DNA of 36,427 nt, taken from NCBI RefSeq assembly GCF_018070465.1, contig NZ_JAGPXT010000045.1:1-36427 (forward strand), given 5' to 3'. Of the stretch, positions 23,081 through 31,198 are shown piece by piece. This DNA is from Micromonospora sp. C95. Lineage in GTDB: Bacteria > Actinomycetota > Actinomycetes > Mycobacteriales > Micromonosporaceae. Every line of letters starts with the position of its first letter. The stretch's first letter is position 1. The position numbers were made by a program, and so were the translations under genes. The notes beneath the pieces were generated by a model, which was not told the origin of the DNA, searched no databases, and was given only the letters and a program-made list of their open reading frames with translations.

Positions 23081-24757
23081 ATGACCGCCCGCACCCGAGC
23101 CGCCGCCCTGCTCGGGCTGGTGCTCGCCGCGCTGTGCGCCGCCCTGGGTCCCGCCGGCCCAGCGGCGGCGCACGCCGTGGTGGTCGCCACCACCCCGCAG
23201 CGCGACGAGGTGCTCGGGTACGCGCCGCGCGAGGTGTTGGTGACCTTCAGCGAGACCATCGCCGTGGTCCCCGGCCGGGTGCAGGTTCTCGCGCCCGACG
23301 GCAAGCGGATAAACGTCGGCGAGCCGGAGGTCCGGGACCGGACCGTCCGGATCTCCCTGCGTCCCTCGGACCGTCCACTCGGCACCTACCTGGTCAGCTA
23401 CCGGGTCATCTCGGCGGACAGTCATCCGGTGGCGGGCAGCTTCACCTTCGCCGCCGGAGCACCGTCGGCGACCCCACCGGAGCCGGCCCTGGCGGAGTCC
23501 GAGTCGCCGGGCGGGGTGCTGGTCCCGGCCGCGAAGTACCTCGGGTACCTGGGGCTGCTCTTGGCGGTCGGCCCGCCGTTGCTCACCGCGACCCTGTGGC
23601 CCCGGCGCCGGTCCCGACGTGGGGCGATGATCGTGGCGCTGGTCGGGCTCGGTCTGGTCGCCGCCGGCACGCTCGGCACCTGGGTCGGGCAGGCCGCCCA
23701 GGTGGTGGGCGCGCCGGTCGGGCAGCTCTCCCCGGCCGACCTGCGGGCCGTCGCCGACAGCGACGTCGGGGTGGTGCTGGCCGCCCGGCTGGCGCTCGTC
23801 GGCCTGGCCGCAGCCCTGCTGCCGGCGGTGATGCGCGGTGCTGCCGGCCGGTCGTCGGCCGGTCGGGGCGCCGCCGTCGGGCGGATACGGGGTGCGACGC
23901 TGGCGGCCGTCGGCCTGGCCGGGTTCGTCACCTGGCCACTGGCCGGGCATCCGGTCGCCTCGCCGTTGCCGCCGGTCAGCATCGCCCTGGGCACCCTGCA
24001 CGTCGCCGGGGTGACCGCCTGGTTGGGTGGGCTGTTCGCGCTTACCGTGTTCCTGCTCCGGGGCACCCACCAGCGGGTGCTCGCCCGGATCCTGCCGGCC
24101 TGGTCCCGGCTGGCCACCCTCGCGGTGGCCTGGCTGGTCGCCGCCGGCCTCGGCCAGGCCGTGATCGAACTCGGTCGTCCCTCGGCCCTGTGGGGCAGCA
24201 CCTACGGTCGCCTGCTGCTGGCCAAGGCGGCACTGCTGGCCGGGGTGCTGGCCGTAGCGGCCGGGCAACGCCGACTGATCAGGCGACGGGTCGCGGCGGT
24301 CCGGCCCCGGTGGGTCGCCCGCGCGGCCGGCGTGGAACTCGCCGTGACCGCGGTGGTGCTGGCGCTGACGGCGGTGCTGGTGCAGACCCCGCCCGGCCGG
24401 TCCGTCGGTACCGCGGCCGACGGGGTGACCCGGGAGGGCGTCGCGCAGTCGGTCACCACCGATCTGTTCACCCTGCAGTTCGACATCTACCCGGCGGTCG
24501 CCGGCACCGCGAACAGCCTGCACGCGTACGTCTACACCCCGCAGGCGAAGGAGTTGCCGGTGGCGGAGTGGACGGTCACCGCCGCCCTGCCGGAGGCCGG
24601 CATCGAGCCGATCACCGTCGATGTCTTCGCGCTGGAGCCGCACCACGGCAGCGCCGAGATCCACTTCCCGGTCGCCGGTGACTGGACGTTGCGGGTCAGC
24701 GCCCGGACCAGCGAGATCGACCGCTCCACCGCCACCACCACGGTGACCATCCGCTGA
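23081..24757 (+). CDS. CopC-CopD fusion protein (copper resistance/import)
   Basis: This is a predicted copper-handling membrane protein of 558 residues, similar in design to YcnJ. The signal peptide ends AAA so that His31 is the mature N-terminus. With Asp113 and His115 (ADSHPV) this gives the CopC Cu(II) site. The CopC domain spans about 31-127 and is followed by about eight hydrophobic segments of the CopD domain (about 143-440, with GTLHVAGVTAWLGGLFAL). A C-terminal extracytoplasmic beta domain (about 460-558) includes FDIYPAVAGTANSLHAYVY. It follows the DUF4142 gene and ends 13 bp from a convergent gene. Confidence 0.93.
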   Translation: MTARTRAAALLGLVLAALCAALGPAGPAAAHAVVVATTPQRDEVLGYAPREVLVTFSETIAVVPGRVQVLAPDGKRINVGEPEVRDRTVRISLRPSDRPLGTYLVSYRVISADSHPVAGSFTFAAGAPSATPPEPALAESESPGGVLVPAAKYLGYLGLLLAVGPPLLTATLWPRRRSRRGAMIVALVGLGLVAAGTLGTWVGQAAQVVGAPVGQLSPADLRAVADSDVGVVLAARLALVGLAAALLPAVMRGAAGRSSAGRGAAVGRIRGATLAAVGLAGFVTWPLAGHPVASPLPPVSIALGTLHVAGVTAWLGGLFALTVFLLRGTHQRVLARILPAWSRLATLAVAWLVAAGLGQAVIELGRPSALWGSTYGRLLLAKAALLAGVLAVAAGQRRLIRRRVAAVRPRWVARAAGVELAVTAVVLALTAVLVQTPPGRSVGTAADGVTREGVAQSVTTDLFTLQFDIYPAVAGTANSLHAYVYTPQAKELPVAEWTVTAALPEAGIEPITVDVFALEPHHGSAEIHFPVAGDWTLRVSARTSEIDRSTATTTVTIR

Positions 24758-24770
24758 CCTGGGTGACGGC

Positions 24771-25025
24771 TCAGCGGTCGACCTGGGTGAAGTCCCAGGA
24801 ATGCGGCTGCCGGGCGAGCAGCATGACCGGCGGGTCGGGCAGCGGCCGAGGGCTGCTGCGCCACTTGGAGATCACCACGACCCGGTGATCGGTGGAGGAG
24901 AAGACCTCGCTGGACACGTGCAGCGGGTCGTGTTCGAACTCGGGCAGGGCGCTGTCGCAGACCCAGGTGATCAGTTCGGCGAGCGCGTACGGTTCCGCCC
25001 GCGCCTCCCACATCCGTACGATCAC
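24771..25025 (-). CDS. Conserved small protein of unknown function
   Basis: The protein has 84 residues, MIVRMWEARAEPYALAELI at the start and HRVVVISKWRSSPRPLP in the middle. The alternation of strands with a VVISKW-type strand suggests a small alpha/beta ferredoxin-like fold of the antibiotic-monooxygenase kind. This is a guess from pattern only. It starts 13 bp after the tsaD stop and is probably the last gene of that unit. It is convergent with the CopC-CopD gene. Confidence 0.7.
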   Translation of the reverse strand: MIVRMWEARAEPYALAELITWVCDSALPEFEHDPLHVSSEVFSSTDHRVVVISKWRSSPRPLPDPPVMLLARQPHSWDFTQVDR

Positions 25026-25038
25026 GTCGCCGTCCTCC

Positions 25039-26085
25039 TCAGACGCTGACCGTGGTCAGCGGCATGGCCGAATCCGCGGGCAGGTCGAGCCGGCTCGGCG
25101 CGACACCCGAGGCGACCAGGTGCGCACCGAGGGCCGCCACCATCGCGCCGTTGTCCGTGCACAGGCCGGGCCGGGGCACCCGGACCCGGATCCCGTGCCG
25201 GGCGGCCCGCTGCTCGGCCATCGCCCGCAACCGTGAGTTGGCCGCCACTCCCCCGCCGATCACAAGTGTCTGCACGCCCTGGCCACGGCAGGCGTCCAGC
25301 GCCTTGTTCACCAGCACGTCGCAGACCGCCTCCTGGAAGGAGGCGGCGACGTCCGCGACCGGGACCGGCTCGCCGGCCCGCTGGCGGGCCTCCACCCACC
25401 GCGCCACCGCGGTCTTCAATCCGGAGAAGGAGAAGTCGTGGCGGTGCGCGACGAGATCCTTGGCGGCGGTCAGGCCGCGCGGGAAGGCGATCGCCGCCGG
25501 GTCGCCGGCCCGGGCCTCCCGGTCGATGTACGGTCCACCGGGGAACGGCAGGCCGAGCAGCCGGGCCACCTTGTCGAACGCCTCGCCGGCCGCATCGTCG
25601 ATGGTGGCGCCCAGCGGGGTCACCCCCCGAGCCAGATCGTCGACCAGGAGCAGCGACGAGTGACCGCCGGAGACCAGCAGCGCGATCGCCGGTTCGGGCA
25701 GCGGGCCGTGCTCCAGGGTGTCCACCGCGACGTGCGCGGCAAGGTGGTTCACCCCGTAGACCGGCTTCTCGGCGGCGACCGCGTACCCCTTGGCAGCGGC
25801 CACCCCGACCAGCAGCGCTCCGGCCAGGCCGGGGCCGGCGGTGACCGCGATCGCGTCGATGTCGGCGAGCGTCACGCGCGCCTCGCTCAGCGCCCGCTGC
25901 ATGGTCGGCACGATGGCCTCCAGGTGTGCCCGGCTGGCCACCTCCGGCACCACCCCACCGAACCGGGCGTGCTGGTCCACACTCGACGCGAGCGCGTCGG
26001 CGAGCAGGGTGTGCCCGCGTACGACACCGACGCCGGTCTCGTCGCACGAGGTCTCGATGCCGAGGATCAGTGGTTCGTCAGCCAT
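25039..26085 (-). CDS. tsaD: tRNA N6-threonylcarbamoyladenosine synthase subunit TsaD
   Basis: TsaD transfers the threonylcarbamoyl group to A37 of ANN-decoding tRNAs, working with TsaB and TsaE in the cytoplasm. The 348-residue protein has ILGIETSCDETGVGVV at the start, the metal ligands His114 and His118 (NHLAAH), LLVSGGHSSLLL, and GEAFDKVARLLGLPFPGGP. The late motif LCTDNGAMVA carries the third ligand Asp. ATG 26085 is 10 bp after the rimI stop. Its partners tsaB and tsaE are in this window. Confidence 0.98.
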   Translation of the reverse strand: MADEPLILGIETSCDETGVGVVRGHTLLADALASSVDQHARFGGVVPEVASRAHLEAIVPTMQRALSEARVTLADIDAIAVTAGPGLAGALLVGVAAAKGYAVAAEKPVYGVNHLAAHVAVDTLEHGPLPEPAIALLVSGGHSSLLLVDDLARGVTPLGATIDDAAGEAFDKVARLLGLPFPGGPYIDREARAGDPAAIAFPRGLTAAKDLVAHRHDFSFSGLKTAVARWVEARQRAGEPVPVADVAASFQEAVCDVLVNKALDACRGQGVQTLVIGGGVAANSRLRAMAEQRAARHGIRVRVPRPGLCTDNGAMVAALGAHLVASGVAPSRLDLPADSAMPLTTVSV

Positions 26086-26094
26086 GTGCAGGTC

Positions 26095-26574
26095 TCAGTC
26101 CTGGGTGCGCTGCATCACCAGCGCGTCGGTGTTGCTCGGTTGGTAGTAGCCGCGCCGCACGCCGATCGGCTCGAAGTCGTACGTCGCGTAGAGCCGCTGA
26201 GCCGGGGCGTTGTCGGCGGCGACCTCCAGCAGCACGGCGCGTACGCCGGTCCGGCTGGCCTCGGCGAGCAGCGCCTCCAGCAGCAGCCGGCCGATCCCCC
26301 GGCGCTGCGCGTCCCGCCGGACCGCGATGTTCTGCACCCATGCCTCGTCGGGCGGGGCGGCCGCGAGCCCGGCGTAGCCGAGCACCCCGCCGCCGTCGTC
26401 GGTGGCCACCCGGTAGAAGTGCCCGTGGGACAACTCGTTCCAGAACATCGGTGCCGACCACTGCTCGGCGCCGAAGAGGTCCGCCTCGATCGGCAGCACC
26501 TCGTCGATGTGCCACCAGCGGAACCGGCCGAGTCCCACCCCGCGCACGACAAGACCGCTCTGCCCGCGGTTCAC
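26095..26574 (-). CDS. rimI: Ribosomal protein S18 alanine N-acetyltransferase RimI
   Basis: RimI is a GNAT acetyltransferase that acetylates the N-terminus of ribosomal protein S18. The 159-residue protein shows the fold and the acetyl-CoA-binding loop RRDAQRRGIGRLLL, the conserved VQNIAV strand and the C-terminal NAPAQRLYATYDFEPIGVRRGYY. The GTG start (26574) overlaps the tsaB stop as GTGA, and tsaD follows 9 bp later. The operon tsaB-rimI-tsaD is widely conserved in bacteria. Confidence 0.95.
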   Translation of the reverse strand: MNRGQSGLVVRGVGLGRFRWWHIDEVLPIEADLFGAEQWSAPMFWNELSHGHFYRVATDDGGGVLGYAGLAAAPPDEAWVQNIAVRRDAQRRGIGRLLLEALLAEASRTGVRAVLLEVAADNAPAQRLYATYDFEPIGVRRGYYQPSNTDALVMQRTQD

Positions 26575-27248
26575 GGCAGGACCGGTTTACGCGCGGTCGC
26601 CGCCACCGCGTCCGGGCGACGCAGGTAGAGCGGCGTCAACGGATCACCGGGCGCGCCGGCGCGGATCCGCTCCGCGGCCAGGGTGGCCAGCGCGGTCGCG
26701 TTCGGGTAGCGCGGCTCGGGCCGCAGTGGCAACCCGAGGGCTTCGGCGTACCGGTGCGCGCCGTCGCCGACCGCGGCGGTGGCGGCCAACGCGCGGGCCC
26801 GCTCCGCGGCGACCGCGGGCGCGCCGACCTCCGGCCCGACCAGGCGCTGGCCGGCACCGTCGTAAACCGCCCAGTAGATTTCCCGGCGCCGCGCGTCGCT
26901 CGCCGCCAGCACCGGCTCGCCGGCCGCCGCCGGGTGGCCGATCGCATCGAGCGAGCAGACCGCGTACGCGGGAATGTCGAGCACCTGTGACATGGTGGCG
27001 GCGGTGACCAGTCCCACCCGCAGCCCGGTGAACGGCCCGGGGCCGACCCCGGCGACGATCGCGTGCAGGTCGGCCGGGCGGGCGGCGACGTCGGCGAGCA
27101 CCGCGTCGACCTGCGGGGCGAGCAGTTCGCCGTGCGCCCGAGCGTCGACGGTGCACCGGTGTGCCCGGGTCCTGACGCCACTCGCGGTGACCTCGACAAG
27201 CGCCGCGGTCACCGCCGGGGTCGAGCTGTCCACCACCAGTACGAGCAC
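26571..27248 (-). CDS. tsaB: tRNA threonylcarbamoyladenosine biosynthesis protein TsaB
   Basis: TsaB is the TsaD-like scaffold subunit of the t6A complex, here 225 residues. GTG 27248 (MLVLVVDSSTPAVTAALVE) is chosen because the family starts directly before the DxST motif. An ATG at 27269 would add seven residues and is possible. Further blocks are GVGPGPFTGLRVGLVTA (nucleotide-site remnant) and YAVCSLDAIGHPA. The protein lacks the metal-binding histidines, as expected of TsaB. It lies upstream of rimI. The xylanase terminator region lies 80 bp upstream. Confidence 0.95.
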   Translation of the reverse strand: MLVLVVDSSTPAVTAALVEVTASGVRTRAHRCTVDARAHGELLAPQVDAVLADVAARPADLHAIVAGVGPGPFTGLRVGLVTAATMSQVLDIPAYAVCSLDAIGHPAAAGEPVLAASDARRREIYWAVYDGAGQRLVGPEVGAPAVAAERARALAATAAVGDGAHRYAEALGLPLRPEPRYPNATALATLAAERIRAGAPGDPLTPLYLRRPDAVAATARKPVLP

Positions 27249-27327
27249 AATGACCCAGCCTAGCCGCATCGCCTCCGGCCGTTGAACGCCAGCCCGCCAT
27301 CGCCGTCGGTCGTGGTTCGCACCGAGG

Positions 27328-27361
27328 TTCGGGGCCAGGCCCATGAGCGCCTGGCCCCGAA
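27328..27361 (-). terminator. Hairpin terminator after the xylanase gene
   Basis: A perfect 13-bp stem, TTCGGGGCCAGGC (27328-27340) and GCCTGGCCCCGAA (27349-27361), has an 8-nt loop. It begins 23 bp after the xylanase stop on the minus strand and lies before tsaB, so it isolates the two genes. Confidence 0.8.
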
Positions 27362-27383
27362 GCGACGGATCAGTTGCGACGGA

Positions 27384-28544
27384 TCAGTTGCGACGGCTCC
27401 ACTGCTGGTTTGCTCCACCCCAGCAGCTGTACTGCTGGATCATCGCCCCGTTACCGCTGCCACCGGCGTCGAGGCACAACCCGGACTGCACCGAGGTGAT
27501 CGAGCCGTTGGAGTTGATGTTCCACTGCTGGTTCGCGCCGCTGTGGCAGTCGTACAGCTGAATGCGGGTGCCGTTGCTCGTGCTGGAGTTCGGCACGTCC
27601 AGGCACTTGCCGTTCACCATCAGCTGCCTGCCCGAGGTGTGGGTGAACCGCTGGTTCGCGCCGCCGTGGCAGTCATACAACTGGATCTGGGTGCCGTTGC
27701 TCGTGCTGGAGTTCGGCACGTCCAGGCACCGGCCGGACTCCTGACCGACGATCATCTGGCCGCTACCGCCACTGGGCGGCGGGGTGGTCGGGTTGGGCGG
27801 GTTGGTCGGGCCGGGGCCGGGGTTGCCGCCTTCCGAGAGGGTGATGTCCGAGCTTCCCTGGCTCTGGTAACCCTCGGTCGCCATGATCTGGTAGTAGTGG
27901 TTGCCGAGGTTCAGGCCGACGCGGGCCCAGGCGTCGAAGTGGTTCGCGGTGGTGATGGTGCCGCTGCTGCGCTTCTGCTGCCGGACGCTCCAGTACTGGT
28001 AGAACGTCTGGGTGCCGTCGATCGAGGGCTGGTTGACCCGCTGGCTGCGCAGAATGTCGTAGGTGCCGCCGTCGGTGGTGACGCTGCCCAACCGGGTGGC
28101 CCCGCTGCTCGGGTTGTAGCTGCCGAAGTTCTCGACGACGTAGTACTCGACGAGCGGGTTGCGGGTCCAGCCGTACAGGGCGAGGTAGCTGTTGTTGTTG
28201 CCCGGGTTGTAGCTACCCGAGTAGCTGATCGTGCGCCGGGTTCCCGGGTTCCAGCCCTTGCCGCCGACCCAGTTGTTGGTGCTCCTGCTCCACGAACTGG
28301 AGTAGCGGCCGTTCTCGCGCAACACCATGCAGGCGTCGCCGCTGTCCTTCCAGAACGAGAAGAAGAACCCGTTGTGGGTGCCTTCCGTGTTCGAGCAGAC
28401 CTGCCGGTCGGCCTCGGCCTGGGCGGGGCTGGCCGAGATCGCGACGGTGCCGGTGGTGGCCAACACTGCGGCGAAGGCAGCGGCAGCGAGCATCCTGACG
28501 CGGCTGCGTCGGCGACTCTTGCGGTGTGTGGGGAGTTCGTTCAT
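27384..28544 (-). CDS. Secreted GH11 endo-1,4-beta-xylanase with C-terminal CBM13
   Basis: This enzyme cuts xylan outside the cell. The 386-residue protein starts at ATG 28544 (MNELPTHRKS), with AAGGAG upstream. A signal peptide of basic residues plus a hydrophobic core ends near residue 44 (SPAQAEA). The GH11 beta-jelly-roll domain (about 50-238) has the nucleophile Glu133 (PLVEYYVVE) and the acid/base Glu224 (MATEGYQSQGSS). A Pro/Gly/Thr linker (about 239-262) leads to a CBM13 ricin-type domain (263-386). Its three repeats each carry CLD and QxW-type signatures (NQRF, NQQW, NQQW). Codon choice is more AT-rich than in neighbouring genes, as is usual for an Asn/Tyr/Ser-rich secreted protein. 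It interrupts the t6A gene block. Confidence 0.97.
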   Translation of the reverse strand: MNELPTHRKSRRRSRVRMLAAAAFAAVLATTGTVAISASPAQAEADRQVCSNTEGTHNGFFFSFWKDSGDACMVLRENGRYSSSWSRSTNNWVGGKGWNPGTRRTISYSGSYNPGNNNSYLALYGWTRNPLVEYYVVENFGSYNPSSGATRLGSVTTDGGTYDILRSQRVNQPSIDGTQTFYQYWSVRQQKRSSGTITTANHFDAWARVGLNLGNHYYQIMATEGYQSQGSSDITLSEGGNPGPGPTNPPNPTTPPPSGGSGQMIVGQESGRCLDVPNSSTSNGTQIQLYDCHGGANQRFTHTSGRQLMVNGKCLDVPNSSTSNGTRIQLYDCHSGANQQWNINSNGSITSVQSGLCLDAGGSGNGAMIQQYSCWGGANQQWSRRN

Positions 28545-28847
28545 GGTGGCGTGCTTCTCCTTTGAAAGGCTGCGGGGTGCGTGCGGTAGAGGGGACGTCA
28601 CCGCACGTCGATGTCGCGCCACGGTTGTGCGAATTGCCGGATTGTCGGTTGGGTGGGTGCTCTCCAGTGCTGCTTCGCGTCGCCGCTGACCCCCAGACTG
28701 AATACGTAAGCCGACATCTATATTTTGATATCGTTATCGAACCTACGACGTCAGTCAAGGACCCTCGTCCGACCGGCCCCACCGACCAACCAGGCGGGTG
28801 CCACCAACTGGTACGTGCGGACGACGTGCGCAGTGGCGTACGGCGGC
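28545..28847 (-). promoter_or_regulatory. Promoter/leader region of the xylanase gene
   Basis: This 303-bp gap contains no gene. It holds a rare AT-rich island at about 28715-28740. Within it, GATATCGTTATC (28727-28738) is an imperfect palindrome that could be an operator. On the minus strand TTGACT (28758-28753) is a possible -35, and TATAGAT lies at about 28721-28715. Their spacing is too wide for a standard pair, so no promoter can be fixed. From the island to the ATG a leader of about 170 nt would result. Confidence 0.4.
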
Positions 28848-29549
28848 TCAGCCGGCCGAACGCTCCCAGTCGATGGTGGACAGACCGGCATCGGCGAGGG
28901 CCTTGTTGGCGGCGCTGAACGGGCGGCTGCCGAGGAAGCCGCGCGGGTTCATCGGGCTCGGATGGCCCGCCTCCAGCACCACGTGCTGCGGATTGCCGAC
29001 CAGCATCGCCTTCTTGCGCGCGTACCCGCCCCAGAGCAGGAACACCACCCGGGACCCCATCGCATCGAGGGCGTGGATGGTGGCGTCGGTGAACTCCTCC
29101 CAGCCCCGGTTGGCATGCGAGCCGGGGGCGCCCTGCCGCACGGTCAGCACCGAGTTGAGCAACAACACACCCTGCGCCGCCCAGCCGTCGAGGTTGCCGC
29201 TGCCCGGCTTCGGCACGCCCAGATCCTCGCCCAACTCCTTGAAGACGTTGCGCAGCGACGGCGGCACCGACACACCCTCGCGCACGCTGAAGCTGAGCCC
29301 GTGGGCCTGACCGGCGCGGTGGTAGGGATCCTGCCCGAGGATCAGCACCCGGCAGGCCGACGGCGGGCAGAGCCGATAGGCCGAGAACAGATCCTCGACC
29401 GGCGGGAAAACCGGGCCGGCAGCGTACTCCGCGGCGACGAACTCGCTCAACGCGGACATCCGGGCCGGGTCGAGATGAGGCGCCAGCACCGCCCGCCACT
29501 CGTCGGGGAGCAGCGCCAGCAGGTCGAGAGCGGGGGTGTCGTCGGGCAT
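28848..29549 (-). CDS. ung: Uracil-DNA glycosylase, family 1
   Basis: Ung removes uracil from DNA as the first step of base excision repair. The 233-residue protein starts at ATG 29549 (MPDDTPALDLLALLPDEW), with GAGAGG 7 bp upstream. An upstream in-frame ATG at 29594 would add 15 residues. The catalytic Asp74 is in GQDPYH, and the DNA-intercalating loop includes His196 in GHPSPMNPRGFLGSRPF. GVLLLNSVLTV is also typical. It is transcribed with or just after tsaE, 60 bp apart. Confidence 0.97.
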   Translation of the reverse strand: MPDDTPALDLLALLPDEWRAVLAPHLDPARMSALSEFVAAEYAAGPVFPPVEDLFSAYRLCPPSACRVLILGQDPYHRAGQAHGLSFSVREGVSVPPSLRNVFKELGEDLGVPKPGSGNLDGWAAQGVLLLNSVLTVRQGAPGSHANRGWEEFTDATIHALDAMGSRVVFLLWGGYARKKAMLVGNPQHVVLEAGHPSPMNPRGFLGSRPFSAANKALADAGLSTIDWERSAG

Positions 29550-29609
29550 CGGCAACCTCTCACCGGTCGGAACGTCTGCGGGCACTGTAGGCACTGGGTA
29601 CGACAGCGC

Positions 29610-30098
29610 TCAGCCCCGGGCGGCGAGGGCACCGAGGCGCTGCGCCCAGTCACCGCCGACCGGCTCCAGCTCCGCCGTGCGGGTGTCGTCGTCGCGCCGG
29701 TCCAGGCGGATCCGCAGATGTGCGTCGGCCAACTGCTCGACAAGTCCTTCGCCCCACTCGACCACGGTCACCGAGTCGTCGACCGAAGCATCGAGGTCGA
29801 GGTCGTCGATCTCGGCCCGGGGATCGACCGCGTCGCCCAACCGGTACGCGTCGGCGTGCACCAACGCCACACCCCGCCCGCCCGCCGGGTCCGGGCGGTG
29901 CACCCGGGCGATCACGAAGGTCGGTGAGGTGATGTCACCGAGCACCCCGAGGCCGGCGCCGATTCCCCGGGTCAGCGCGGTCTTGCCGGCGCCCAACGGG
30001 CCGGTGAGCAGCACCAGGTCACCGGCGCGCAGCAACCCGGCCAGCCGCTGCCCGAGCGCGTACGTGTCCGCGACCGTCGGCAGCACGACCTCGGTCAC
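29610..30098 (-). CDS. tsaE: tRNA threonylcarbamoyladenosine biosynthesis ATPase TsaE
   Basis: TsaE is the P-loop ATPase that drives the t6A cycle with TsaB and TsaD. The 162-residue protein starts at GTG 30098 (MTEVVLPTVADTYALG). Walker A is GPLGAGKTAL. The following ITSPTFVIARVH, VHADAYRLG and VTVVEWGEGL (Walker B region) fit the family. The start overlaps the stop of the hydrolase gene as GTGA, so translation is coupled. It lies about 2.9 kb upstream of tsaB. Ung and the xylanase lie between. Confidence 0.96.
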   Translation of the reverse strand: MTEVVLPTVADTYALGQRLAGLLRAGDLVLLTGPLGAGKTALTRGIGAGLGVLGDITSPTFVIARVHRPDPAGGRGVALVHADAYRLGDAVDPRAEIDDLDLDASVDDSVTVVEWGEGLVEQLADAHLRIRLDRRDDDTRTAELEPVGGDWAQRLGALAARG

Positions 30099-31198
30099 GA
30101 GGCGTCCCGCCCGCAGGTGTCGAGGAAGTGGAGCAACGCGGCGTTCACCTCGTCGGCGTGCTCGAGCATCACCACGTGACCGCTGTCGGGGATCCTGACG
30201 AACTCGGCGTGCGGCAGCCGCCGGACGATCTCCTCGGAGTGGGTCAGAGGTGTGATCATGTCCTTGTCTCCGACGATCACCAGCACCGGCGTGCCGGCCA
30301 GCGCGGCAAGTGCCGGGAACCGGGAGTGGGTCGCCAGGGTACGCAGGTAGCGGGTCACCGTGTCGGCGGAGGTACGGGAGTTCATCTGCTCCACGTACGA
30401 CACCAGCGCGGGGCTGGGCGCTCGGGTGCCGAAGCCGTACCTGCGGGTCAGCAGCCAGGCCACGTTCGTGGTCGAGCGGCGGGCCCGGTCGATGACCGGC
30501 CCGCCGTACCGGGTGACGTTGCCCGCCATGTACAGCACCGGCGCGCCCACCCGGCCCAGCAGGGCAGGCGCGACCAGCTTCGTCTCCGCCAGCAGCCCGC
30601 CCGAGGTGGCCATCAGCACGGTGCCCACCACCCGGTCGCCGAACATCTCCGGATACAGCTCGGCCAGGGCCATGATGGTCATGCCACCCATCGAGTGACC
30701 GACGAGCACCAGTGGCCCCTCCGGGGCGGCCTCGTCGATCACCCGGCGCAGTGTGCGGCCGAGCGCGGTCAGGTCGTACTCGCCGCTCTCCAGTCGCCCC
30801 GACCGGCCGTGCCCCGGTTGGTCGTACGCGACGATCCGGTGCGCGCCGCGCTCGGCGAGCAGCTTGCGCTGGAAGTGGAAGGTGCCCATGTCCAGGCAGA
30901 AGCCGTGTACCAGCAGCACGGTCGGGTTGCCCTCGACCGGCCGGGTCGGCTCGACCACCTCGACGTGGATGTCGGTCCCGTCGGGCATCTCCAGCCGGTA
31001 CGCCTCGTCGTACCGCTGGTCGCCGAAGACCTCGTCGGCGTACCCGTCGGTGGGGTCCGCCTTGAGCCGGCGTACCAGGGCGCGTTCCGTGGCGACCCCG
31101 GCGGCCAGCCCGGCGGCGGCCACCCCCAGCGCCGCACCGACCAGACCAGCGGCTTTCCCGGCGGTGGTCCGGGGGCGTGGAATACGCAGACCGGTCAT
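30095..31198 (-). CDS. Alpha/beta hydrolase, membrane-anchored
   Basis: This is a predicted serine hydrolase of 367 residues, substrate unknown. An N-terminal hydrophobic segment (about residues 14-36) may anchor it. The fold shows LLVHGFCLDMGTFHFQ (oxyanion region), YDQPGHGRSG, nucleophile GHSMGG, late Asp in GDKDMITPLTHSE and His in SGHVVMLEH. Its ATG overlaps the alr stop (ATGA) and its stop overlaps tsaE. An alpha/beta hydrolase between alr and tsaE is common in actinobacteria, so it belongs to the conserved unit, though its function there is unknown. Confidence 0.93.
   Translation of the reverse strand: MTGLRIPRPRTTAGKAAGLVGAALGVAAAGLAAGVATERALVRRLKADPTDGYADEVFGDQRYDEAYRLEMPDGTDIHVEVVEPTRPVEGNPTVLLVHGFCLDMGTFHFQRKLLAERGAHRIVAYDQPGHGRSGRLESGEYDLTALGRTLRRVIDEAAPEGPLVLVGHSMGGMTIMALAELYPEMFGDRVVGTVLMATSGGLLAETKLVAPALLGRVGAPVLYMAGNVTRYGGPVIDRARRSTTNVAWLLTRRYGFGTRAPSPALVSYVEQMNSRTSADTVTRYLRTLATHSRFPALAALAGTPVLVIVGDKDMITPLTHSEEIVRRLPHAEFVRIPDSGHVVMLEHADEVNAALLHFLDTCGRDAS

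Noticed and set aside
22289..24664. A 791-codon minus-strand open frame opposite DUF4142 and CopC-CopD
   Set aside because: It overlaps two genes with clear signal peptides and metal motifs, and its own sequence has Gly/Arg/Gln-rich bias and no domain.
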